DNA from: Paramecium octaurelia
Taxonomy: Eukaryota > Ciliophora > Oligohymenophorea > Peniculida > Parameciidae
Reading direction: 5' to 3'
DNA length: 64,000 bases
Assembly: GCA_905182995.1 (NCBI GenBank)
Contig: CAJJDP010000025.1
Coordinates: 575,680-639,679 of the forward strand
Shown: piece by piece, positions 22,158 to 33,717 of the stretch
Numbering within the stretch: position 1 is the stretch's first letter
How the letters are laid out: the number at the start of each line of letters is the position of its first letter
Made by a program: the position numbers and the translations under genes
Notes under the pieces: model-generated
Seen by the model: the letters and a program-made list of their open reading frames with translations, nothing else
Database searches by the model: none
Told to the model about the DNA's origin: nothing

Positions 22158-24363
22158 ATGGAATTATTTGATTAGAAAGGAGAACCGTGTAGGTATAGGT
22201 AATTATTTGAGGAATGATAAAGATTGTACAGTCTGGGTGAATTGAGATCAATTTTGTTATTAATAAAAAAAATGCTAAAATTTGAGGCATTCAAGAAACA
22301 ACAGCGACTGATTGAGAGATCACCTTAGTTTATTGTGCAGTAGTTATTATAGAGGAAGATTGTGTTTATTCGTGAAAACTTTAGTTCTAAGGAGAATTTC
22401 ATGATTCAAGTAATAATTGGTGGCTAACAACCTTAGAAAGAAGAATCATAAGAGACAATTTATCTGAAGCCAGAAAGTGGCGATCAAGTGATGAATGAGT
22501 TGACAAGAATAGCAATGTCAGAAATCCCGGAGAACGAACAATTAGAGTACCATGTAAGGGCTTAGTAATTGTTGGATTACTTCACTTAGAATCAGTACGT
22601 TAGCACCCATTATTTCATAGGATACAAGTCCAATACACAACAGTTTTATTTCATAAGATCAATTATGCATTGGCTTTGAGAAAGTATGGTTTGTCAGAGG
22701 AAGTCATCAATTTATTACTGGATAGTGATTAGATTCTCAAAATCAAAGGGAAACAATTGAAAAAGCAGTCTCTTGATATCCAATTGTTAGCTAGAATTGT
22801 ATAAAACAAACTTATGAGATTGCGTATCATCTTTTAATGCACTTTATTATTTTCAGAAAGTAGAAGGTAATACTATCAAACTAATACGATAGAAACAAGC
22901 AGGCATTGGAATTGGCTAAAAGTGCATTAAAATAATTGAAGGCTATCTATGAAACTACAATAAAATTATGTTAGTAGATGAATCTAACTAATTTAATAAA
23001 TAAGAAATAAAGAGCCAATTCAGAAATGAATCTAGCCACTCTGACATCTTAGCAACCCTAAAAGTTATCCTATAGTTAGATTGTCGAAATGGTATTCAAG
23101 GAAATATTGGCACTCATCAAATGTTCAATGCCGCAATCCCAATTCGAAGACAGGAACACTCAAATCATAAGAAGTTATCATAGTAGAAGTCAATCCTTAG
23201 ATAAGTACAGCGAATAGATCTCTATTGGAAACACGGCCAATCAGAATAATAAGTTGTATCCCAATCTTAATGATAATCATCCCATGTTACAGATGCAGAT
23301 CCTAGGCTTGATGTAAATGACGCAAGTGGACATAGAAGAACTGTATCCAATTAGCAATCCAGAAATGGTAGTTACAGAAGAAGTCATACTCGAATTGATA
23401 ATGTTGGCTGGATTAAGTTTTTATAGTATCTCCACGGAATTGAGATTCATTAACTCTAACTTTGATAATCGATCCAATCTTGAAATATGGCTATGTAAGA
23501 GTCTCGAAATCTATTATACTTATGTTCCTCATATGTCATAGATTTTTAACTAAATTTACCAGGTTTACAAGAAACTCTATGGTGTTGACAAGCAAATGAT
23601 ACCTGAAGATCAAGAAATCACACACCTAACAAAGTTATTGCGACCACACCAATTTAATAACAAGGCTACATTAGCCAATAAGGTAGTGATAGTAATTAAG
23701 GTGCCTGAAGGTCCAGGATCTGCTTTTAAGCATGCTAACACTCAATAGAAAACAATACCATCTAACAAAACAAGCAAAAAGTATTTAGATTGAATATAAT
23801 ATTATAGACATCTGTTAACATAAGTTGAAGACCAAGAAGATACTGGAAGATCTCCAAGTAGGCTATTTTTAAAACCTACTAAATCGTAATAGCCTTTGGA
23901 AATAAAATAAAGGGTGGAGTTTCTAATGAATCATATTTTAAGTCAATAAGCTAAGTTGAGTAAGGAGAAGGTGAAAGTGATTAAGAGTCGACTGAAACCT
24001 GATCTGAGTAATGGTAATGTCGGGATGACAGCGTCTACAAATACCACGAATAATACTACATAGAATACAACACAAAATTCAGCAAAATCCCCTCCAAAAC
24101 TGTTGAGTCGTTCTCTCTCGAATTCTCGTAAGGCTAGTCAGTGTGTGGTGCCTGCTTAGCTGAATATTCAGCAAGCATTGCATCAAACTAGAACAGCATA
24201 ATTAAAGTATAGATATCGGAATCAATTCAACACGCTGCCCATTGAGGAGAGTCCCACATAATTTAGTAGCCAAAGAAAACAAGGAACTTTGGATTCGGCA
24301 AAGAAATAATACCAAAATAAATATTAATTAGTACTTTAGTAGAAGTTACAGAACCTCAATTGA
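22158..24363 (+). CDS. Unrecognised helical protein, 702 aa
   Basis: Family not recognised. The ATG at 22158 follows an in-frame TGA, and introns at 22199-22222 (24 nt), 22595-22620 (26), 22799-22818 (20) and 23781-23807 (27) give 703 codons. The first two thirds are alpha-helical and leucine-rich (INYALALRKYGLSEEVINLL; ELIMLAGLSFYSISTELRF; YKKLYGVDKQMIPEDQEI), resembling a tetratricopeptide or other helical repeat, but no clear TPR consensus is seen. The last third is basic and rich in Ser, Thr and Asn (KLLSRSLSNSRKAS), probably disordered and a likely phosphorylation region. It sits 25 bp upstream of the EMAP-like gene, on the same strand. Confidence 0.72.
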
Positions 24364-24388
24364 TATTATTATTATAATTTTATAACTG

Positions 24389-27300
24389 ATGGGTAATGAA
24401 ATTTCTAATGGAAATCATGCAGACTTGGAATCCATGAAAAGATTTATGTACATGTCTCCTGGATAAGTCAAATTGATAAAGTAGATAATATTTCAAATTA
24501 TGTTAGAGAAAAGTTCGACATGATGGCAGACGAGGACCTAACTATTGATAGAAATGGATTGGTTAAGTTGATGAAATTGAAGGAAACAGAAGTAAATAAG
24601 GTCTTTCAGTTTTTTGATATTAGTAATGATGGTAGAATTGATAGTAATGAATTTATCTGTGCTCTAAGTCTATTGAGTTAGGCTACCTTGAAAGTAATGT
24701 ATCGCATCAATTCTTAGGAAAAGGCAAACGTGATATTTTCACTCTATGATTTTGATCACAATAAAACTATCACTCGTAATGAGTTAATTATGCTCATCAA
24801 AACTACTCTAAATGCCTTGGGAGCTATGTCACAGAAGGGAGAATGCACTATTTAGGAAGCTGAAAGGATTGCTGATGATTTATTAAGAAAATACGATAAT
24901 AACAAGGATGCATCAATTTCACTTAATGAATTTTAAAGGTAATATGACGATAATATCTTAGTTTATTGTCAAAAGATCAGGATGTACTTAAAATGTTATT
25001 GTCATATGGATTATGCTCCTTGGAAGATTTGAGGTAAGACTTTGGAGGATCCGAATAAGGAGATGTGCCATACCCAGACTCAGATTTGGAGTAAGAGACT
25101 CAGAGGAAACACTTGGTCTTGGATTAAAAAAGAGAAAAGCGTAAAATTGGAATTGAAAGCAATCTTTATTAGGATGACCTTACAAATTAGCATATTGGAT
25201 ATTAATATTAAACAAATAAATCATTGAGCAAAGAAATTTGGAAAAATCAAGTTAGAAATGGGCAACCTTCTAATTGGAAACCAAACACAGCAGATATCAA
25301 TCCACCCAATGCCAACTTAGAATTAGATTATATATATGGTTTTAGATGTTTTGACAGCAGAAACAATATCAAATTGGTGAATCAAGAATTAGTCTATTAT
25401 ACAGCTGCTGTAGGTATAGTCTACAATCCCTAAACGAATACCTAGAAATACTTCTTTGAACACACAGATGACATCACATCTATAGATGTTCACGATAGAA
25501 TGGTGGCTACTGGTTAAGTGGGAGCACTTCCTATAATATATCTTTGGGAAGTGGCAGATAAGATAGAACACTCCAAAGCAGCATTTAAGGGAGTTTTGAG
25601 AAGAGGTGTGTAATGCTTATCATTTTCAAATGATGGGAAGAAGTTAGCAGCAGTCGGGATGGACGATGATCATACATTAGTTGTATATGAGGTGGATACA
25701 GCTAGGGAGTTGAGGATTAAAGGAGATTCGACATAAGCATTATAAGCATCTGGAAAGGGACCTAGATCTTAAGTTTTTGATATCAAATTTGATAAGACAG
25801 ATAAATAATTGATTATTGCTTGTAAGAATGAAGTGTACTTTTGCAATTACGATTAGGGACAGATAAGATTGAATAAAGGAGTATGGGATACTAAAATATG
25901 TCCAATTTCAACTGTTTTGTGTGTTGGTTTATGTGATAATAATGTCATCACTGGAACTTACAAAGGATAGTTGATAATTTGGAAAAACAACAGAGCGACT
26001 TCATCAGTGGAGGCCCACAAGGGTGCTGTGCTATCAATGCACACAAGAACTAATCAGGAAGGTGGAATAGTGTCTGGGAGTAAGGATGGCACTATAGTTG
26101 TATGGGATGTTAATATGAAGGCAAGAGAGAGAATTGATGTTTAAAATTTGAAATTAAAGATCTTTAACTTCAAGGTTCAAAGCGTAACCCTAGGTTGGAA
26201 TGATACAGAGAAGGCAAGTCATTTAATCTTTGGAACAAGGGGTTCTGAAATAGTGGAGGTATAAGGATCAAAAACTAAAATTCTTATGAGAGGACATTCT
26301 TAAGGTACTTTGAGAGGATTAGTTATGCATCCTAGATTTCCTATGTTTTACACAATAGGTGAGGATAATATACTTGCTTGTTGGTTAATAAAAGATAAAA
26401 AGATATCTAGTTTCATAAGACTGGATTATCCTAGCAGTGCTATTCATATCAGTAAGGACTATAAGTATTTGGGAGTGGGGAGTGTCAATGGAACAATATT
26501 GATAATTGATCCAAAGACACTGACAGTAGCATACAATTTTAAAGATAGAGATGCAGAGGTGTCTTGTTTAAAGTTTTCACCAGACACAGAATTATTGGCA
26601 GTTGGTCATGATGCACCTAGCTGTGATATACTTATTTATTCGATTAAAAACCATTTCAAGAAAACAAATGTGTTACGTGGTTCACCAGCTAAAATAATCA
26701 GCATTGATTTTTCATCTACTTGTCGAGTATTACAAGTAAATGATTGGAGTTAACAAGTATTATATTACGAATTGGGAGGAGAGAACAACTAGAAAATATA
26801 ACCAGATGGAGCATATAAGTATAAGGATGAAAAGTGGAGTACATATACAGCAATTTATGGATGGCATGTCTATGGAATATGGCCAGCATTGTCATTGGGC
26901 TCAGATATCAATGCTGTTGATAGATCAAATAAAGGAGACATTGTGATTTCAGCTGATGATTATTCAGGCATCAAACTATTCAGATATCCTGCATCCATCC
27001 CTGGATAAGGATATCAAAGATTTGTAGGACATGCAGCTCATGTTACAAACATTAGATTTTCAGCTGATGATGAGTATGTGGTTTCTTTAGGAGGCAATGA
27101 CAAATCTATTATGTAATGGAAGTTCTCTTATGATCGAGATGCTTAGATGGAGTAAGATTAAGCCTGTGACACTATTCAAGATATCTAGATACCCAAAGAA
27201 TACTGTCAGATTACTACGAATGATGAGAGCATTTAATAAGAAGGATAAAAGTAGTATCAGACTTATCTGAAATCTACCCAACCCACTGACTTTAAAGGTG

Positions 27301-30300
27301 ATGACTAAAAATACAATGTTTTACCATAGGCCACTCTAATCCTCGATTATGTATTAGGAATGAAGACTGATCAACTAGGCCAGGAATACTTTAATGGAGT
27401 GAAATTTTTGGATAATGGTAAAATTGGTTATACCTGTGGTGCAGTTGGAATTATTATGGATCCCATTGCACCTGTTGGGTAATAGTATTGTTCACAGACA
27501 TTCTTTAAATTGCATTAAGATGAAATCACCTGCATTGCTATTCATCCCAAAGGCAGAATTATCGCGAATGGAACTAAAGCCTTTGCCTTAACTGAGAATC
27601 AATTAACTCCTATATATGTATGGGAAGCAGAAACAAAGAAAGTTTTATCTTTGTTAAATGATTTTCACACCAAAATGATACATTGCATTGAATTCAATTA
27701 AGATGGAGTGTTCTTATTATCATTTTCATAAGAATACTCTATTGCAATTCATGATTGGTAAGTTGGATAACTTATCATCACCATCAAAACTGTTAGATCA
27801 CTAATATATGGAATATGCAGTAAATCCTCAAATGAATTTATGTCATGTGGATAGAAGAGTGTTACATTTTATTGTATGGATGGCAGGAACGTGAAAAGTT
27901 CACCTGGAATATTAAGTACTAGCCACTTTGAACCAATGTTATGTTGTTGTATTGCATTTAAAGAGCAGTATGAAATTACAGGATCTGAAAATGGGAACAT
28001 ATTTTTATGGAAAGAAAATAGGAATTTCAAAACATATGAGGGACACAAGTCAAAAGTCAGTTCATTAGTTGCAGTTGGCAAGACTCAATTATACAGTAGT
28101 GGATTAGATGGACAGATCAAACTCTGGGAAATGAATGGAAACAATCTAATTAATATAGCTGTAGTGATTGATATCACTGAAGTATTCCATCTAACAAAAG
28201 TAAATGGTATCATATCAATGGACATTAAAAATGAGAATATCTTAATCGCAACAAAATAATCCTAAATTTTACATGCCCCCTTGAAGAACATTCAGAATTT
28301 AAAAGTGCTACTAGATACTCATTATGGAGGAGAAGTATGGGGAATTGGAGTAAGCAAGGCTTCCTAAACCATAGTAACATGTGGAGGAGATTGTTTATTA
28401 AGATAATGGGATATTAATTAGTATACATTAGTGAAGGTATCCCACCCATTTGAAAATGATATCAGAGCTTGTGATTGGAGTGTTGATGATAAGTATATTG
28501 TAGTTGGAGATGTGAGAGGATGTATTTTCTTATTGAATTCTAAGAATTTGGAGATTTTAGATAAAAAGAATTCTAAAGCAGGATAATTGAAATAGAATTC
28601 TCAGCAGATAACCAACTGGGTTGAAGACATTAAGTTTTCACCGGACAGCAAAAAAATTGCATTTGGAGTTCATGATTCCTTCTCCTATATTGAAGTTTGG
28701 GATATCGAATAAGGAAAGTTTTCTAGGCAGAGTTCAATCAATATTTCAATGAATAGTTATGTGACCAAATTGGATTGGGCTGTAGATTCAATACATATAC
28801 TGATTAATTCAGGTAGTTATGAATTGAAATTTGTTAATGTTTCATCCTTAAAGGATATACCAGCAACATAGGTTAAGGATTTAGAATGGCACACTTGCAC
28901 ATCCTTGTTTGGATTTTATGTTTAAGGAATATATCAAAAAAAGGATGAATATCAAGTTACTGCAGTTTGTCTTGATAAGTAAAAATCAATCCTAGCAACA
29001 GGAGAATATAATGGATTAATTAACTTATATAAATATCCAGCAGTTTGTTCATCCAATTAACTTCATAAGTAATACAGAGCACATGCAAATGCTGTTACAA
29101 GAATTAGATTTTCTAATGATGACACAAAATTGATATCAACCAGTGGAATGGATAGAGGTATCTTTATATGGAAAACTGATTAGTCGAAGGGAGATGAATT
29201 AATTAAAAATGAAGGTATGCTTGATTCTCTAACACTCCCATAAGAGAAAATAAGAAGAATAGGATCTGATAAATATGGAAAACCAAGAGTCATTGATATT
29301 GAAAATAATGATGATCAATAGTTTGATCAGATTGAAAAGGGAGATGACTTTGTTGCTCTTAGACCTTGGATGGGTGTAGTTAAGGAACCATCTAATTTTT
29401 ATAAAGATCCTTTAAATCAGACTAAATAGCCATTAATTGAATTGACTTTAGAATATGTTCATGGTTATAGATCTAAAGATTGTAGAAACAATGTAAAATA
29501 TGTTACAGGAAATTAAATTATCTACAACACAGCAGCATTAGCTATTGTGTTAGATCCTAATGGTAGTTCCAATAATAATACATAGAAGATATTTAATTAT
29601 CATAACGATGATGTGATTGCATTGGATGTATCATCTGATCGACTCAAAGTAGCCACAAGTCAATTAGGAACAAATCCTATTATATATGTTTGGGATAGCA
29701 ATAGTCTGGCTATCTTGGCAGCCTTTTAGGGTTATTTTACCAAAGGAGTTTCATAATTAGCCTTTAGTGTATCTAATGATAAACTGGCTGCTGTAGGAAT
29801 GGATGATTGTCATTAATTATGCATATTTGATATCTCAACTAAATCCTCATAATTAGGAGGAACTTTATTGATCAAAGATCAAATTGGCAAGCATTTTGTA
29901 ACAGATATTAAATGGAAGAATGACAACGAATTTGTAACTTGTGGTTTTAATCATCTTCAATTCTGGAAACTTGGACATGGAGGGATTACCAATTTAAATG
30001 GGCATCCTTAAGCACCTCTATCTTTTAAATATTTATGTGCAGCAGTCAATAATGATGATTATTTATTAGGTGCAATGGATGGATCACTCTAAGTATTCTA
30101 AACTGGAAAAATGATAAGTTATTTTTAATATTTAGAAGCCAATCGTCCTTTAGAAGCTATTAATGTTTCAACAGCATTGTATTATCAATATATATATATT
30201 TAGCATTTTAATTGGTGGAAACGATTCTAAAATAGTTATAATGGATTCAAAGTCATATTAACAAATTCTATCATTTAAATTATCAGAATGCATTAGGAAT

Positions 30301-31440
30301 TTATTGGGGTTTGAACTAAAATCTATTTTATTGGGTTGTGATCTCAAAACCTTGTTAATTTCGACTAATTCTGGCGATATAGTAGAATTGACTACAATGG
30401 ATGCGAAAATTAATGCCAATTCTAAGTTTGCTGTCTCCAAAACTATAATGAATTCACATTTTTATCCAAACAAAAGATCATTTAATGAGATATGGGGACT
30501 TGCCATAAATCCTTAAGATTCAGATCTATATTATACATGTGGAGATGATGCTACCCTAAGATCCTGGTCAATTAGTTAAAAGAAAATGCTGAATATGATA
30601 AAAACAAATCTTGATGGAAATGGAGTAGAAATCAAATAAGAGGAAGGTGGGGAATTGCCTGATAACATCAAAGGAAGATGTATAGCAGTTTCATAAGATG
30701 GGATTTCAATTGTGGTTGGATTCAAAGATGGAACTATTAGAGTAAATTATATTAAATATTATAGATATACGATAAAGAATTAAAACAAAAATATGTCAGT
30801 AGAATAGCTAAGGAATGGATAAGTGACATCAAATTTAGTAAGGATTAATCTTGGATTGCAATAGGGTCGCATGATAACTCAATATATATCTACAGTTTTC
30901 CTGATATGAAATAAAGATACAACCCTCTAAAAAAGCATTCAAGTTATATAACACATATTGATTTCTCTTCTGATGACAATTATCTTCATAGCAATTGTGG
31001 AGGATATGAAATGCTTTTTTGGGAATTGTAAACTGGAAAGTTATTACCAAATGGAGCCAATTAATTGAGAGATGAAAAATGGCTAACCTGGACAACTCCA
31101 TTTGGTTGGCCTGTCTAAGGTATTTGGCCTGACATTTAAAATGCCTTTGATATAAATGCAGCTGTTAGATCAAATCAAACATATACTTTATCTGACAAAC
31201 CACCTGATAATTATTATCTTATAGCCACAGGAGATGACAATTCTTAGATCAAAATCTTTAGGTAATTCATTTAATTTAATTAGATATCCATGTGTCAAAA
31301 AGGCTTCAGGTTATGTACTAGGCAAAGGACATTCATCTCATATTACCAATATTGTGTGGTCTTTTGATGACCAATATCTTTTTAGTACTGGAGGTGAAGA
31401 TAATTCCATATTCTAATGGAAGATTAACAAATTGAAATGA
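24389..31440 (+). CDS. EF-hand/triple-EMAP WD40 protein (EML5/6-like), 2,310 aa
   Basis: EMAP-like (EML) proteins bind microtubules. This one has an MGNEIS start (possible N-myristoylation), then EF-hand loops: FFDISNDGRIDSNEF, LYDFDHNKTITRNEL and KYDNNKDASISLNEF. Three tandem EMAP modules follow, each opening with a HELP-like segment (ELDYIYGFRCFDSRNN; LILDYVLGMKTDQLG; ELTLEYVHGYRSKDCRNN) and continuing as WD40 propellers. Each module ends with a conserved block such as ATYT/WATYT-like text then GIWP and DINAV (WHVYGIWP; FYVQGIYQ; WPVQGIWP). Introns at 24481-24506, 24939-24961, 30179-30203, 30742-30764 and 31262-31283 give 2,311 codons. The triple module matches animal EML5/EML6, whereas the calcium-binding N-terminus differs from them. 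A ciliary or cortical microtubule role under calcium control is likely. Confidence 0.9.
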
Positions 31441-31839
31441 GTATTGATTTTATGTTTGAAAATAAATAATGTAATATCATTAATATTTTCATTTCTTAGC
31501 CTAAAAAAACACTAATTTTTTTATAAATATAATATGTGCTTTTACATTTCTAAAATAACATACAACTCAAATTGTTGAAACCATTATTAATAACCAAACG
31601 ATAATATTATACTAATTAATCTTCTTAATCAAATATCTTGAAGATTATCAGTTCGTCAATATATTCTATTGGTTTTACTGAAATTATTGTAGATCTTTTA
31701 TGTAAACACACTACATTCATGGAATCAAATCAATATCATTCTACTTATAGCATAAATCATATTGTAATGTAACCTCTTAAGGAGAGCATTGCAGTTAATA
31801 TATTCTGATAAATCCATATATAATTTTTAATTAACAGAA
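31441..31839. other. Intergenic, no gene seen
   Basis: About 400 bp of AT-rich spacer after the EMAP-like gene and before a tightly packed same-strand gene run. Confidence 0.6.
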
Positions 31840-33250
31840 ATGATAGTAATGAAAAGATCATTTTCTCATCCTTTAAGAAGAATTACTACTGTTTATAAGT
31901 CTGCAAGATTGAGATCAGAATCTTGGATTCCTTCACCTGTCAGAGTCTCGATAAATCAAATTTCTAATTAAGGAAAAAGTCTTGAATTTCCTAATTTAGG
32001 CCACACATAAAAACCAACTAATCATGTGTATTTATATTGCTAATTATAGATTGATAATTAGAATGACCAATTGAGGAAGGACTTATGTACCAAGATCTAA
32101 GAAATAGATGTAAGGAATCATAAGATTTATTTAGAATTTGAAATAGAAATTCATTTAATCTTTAGAGACAATAGAGTAATAGGAAGCAATAATCTTGGAA
32201 TGGCAATAGAAATATTAAGAATAAGAAAAATAACACAATAGAGAAATAGCCTAATTAAAAAGCAATCTAGATAATTCAATTTTTGATGAACCTCAGATGG
32301 ATATAATTGAATAGCCAAATGAAAATAGTTAGATTGAAAAGATGGATGACTTGTAAATTATTTAAGAAGAAAGTGATTGTCCTTAGATTAAAAGTCTAAA
32401 CTAGTCTGTTGCATAAAATTTTAAATTTTGTGAAATTCTAAATGCTCTCAATAAAATGAATTTTGATGAATCTCCAATAATAGAATAATTTGATATTAGT
32501 GAATCCTACATAGTGCAAAGAATCAACAAACTAATAGATTACATTCATAAATTAGAGACAGAACTTGATGATTGGAAATGCAATTATTGGAATCTTGAAA
32601 AATAACTCAACTCTCAATTAAAAGATAACTTCATTTAATAAGGAGCTTAAGAAATAGAAATTGAATTTGATTTTGATAAGAATTAATTAGTCAAAGCAAT
32701 AAAGCCGAACAGTAAGAGATCTTTACAAGATGAAAACTCTGCCTTATAATTGGAAATACAAAGATTACAGGAATTAAATAATTAATTAGTGAATCAGTAG
32801 AAGTGTCAAACTAAATAGGTTTTGGAGTCTCTAATAAACAAGCAAAAGAAGACAAACAGAAAGAAGAATTTAACTCACATTCCAGAACCAGCTAATAAGC
32901 ATATCACATAGGTTTCGACTCATCATTCAAGTAGTCATAATAATACTCAGAAGAAGAGTCATCCAACGCAAGAAGGATCTCCTAATCAACAAAGAAATAA
33001 TCAATAAATAAATTAATACTTCAGTCATTATTTTTAATAAAAAAGGGAACAACCTGCTTAACATTATTCACCTGTGATTTTGACTAAAGTATAATAGATT
33101 ACAACAAAATAGCAATATGGAGTAAAGTATTTGAAGGACATGTCGATGGATCATTATTATAATGTGAATGTTTATCAGACTCCGATTGTAGTTAAGTAAT
33201 CTAGTTTGAGTCCTTACTAAAAATCAGGAAGCAAATTTATTCAATTTTGA
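31840..33250 (+). CDS. Unrecognised coiled-coil protein, 461 aa
   Basis: A 25-nt intron at 32110-32134 gives 462 codons from the ATG at 31840; a second in-frame ATG at 31849 is possible. The N-terminus is basic (MKRSFSHPLRRITTVYKS). A long Glu/Gln-rich helical middle follows, with likely coiled coils near residues 110-180 and 240-320 (QRINKLIDYIHKLETELDDW; LQLEIQRLQELNNQL). The tail is rich in Ser, His, Gln and Tyr. No family is recognised. Its stop lies only 38 bp before the next ATG. Confidence 0.7.
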
Positions 33251-33288
33251 ATTTATTATATTATATTTTGAAATTAATTTGAATTTTG

Positions 33289-33695
33289 ATGTCTAATTCA
33301 TAGAGTGTGTAGAACAGTTTTGAGGAATTTGAGGAAGTGGATTACTTCGACATTGAGAATTATCAATATATTTCTTAGCTAACAAAGATGGAAGAGGAGT
33401 TCGAAAAGGAATAATTAGTATATTATTTAATTTAATAATTTTTTAGTTCATAAATAGATTAGAATTAAAATTAAAGTTAATGATCCCTTTTTTGTTAGAA
33501 TAATTAAATAAAGATAATTTACGATAATGCATATCTAATCTATCTAAAATAATAAAGAACAAATAGTTAAATGATTAATATGTCAAGGTGATAAGCAATA
33601 TTAAAACTTAATATCACCGTTTAACTTTGAAACAATGCAAACAGGAAATAGCCCAAATAATCTTGTGGGTATTATTCGAAATAGAGAATTCTTGA
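33289..33695 (+). CDS. Small acidic helical protein, 125 aa
   Basis: ATG at 33289, one 29-nt intron at 33418-33446, TGA at 33693-33695, 126 codons. The N-terminus is very acidic (SFEEFEEVDYFDIENYQY). After the intron come amphipathic helices (INRLELKLKLMIPFLLEQL) and a hydrophobic C-terminal helix (EIAQIILWVLFEIENS). Not recognised. It is wedged between two same-strand genes with only 38 bp upstream and 22 bp downstream, so it may be co-transcribed or be part of a neighbour, although both gene boundaries carry in-frame TGA stops. Confidence 0.55.
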
Positions 33696-33717
33696 TATAT
33701 TATAAATTTTAATTAAT

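Noticed and set aside
22096-22290. 64-aa minus-strand ORF
   Set aside because: Mostly overlaps the first exon of the 702-aa gene on the other strand.
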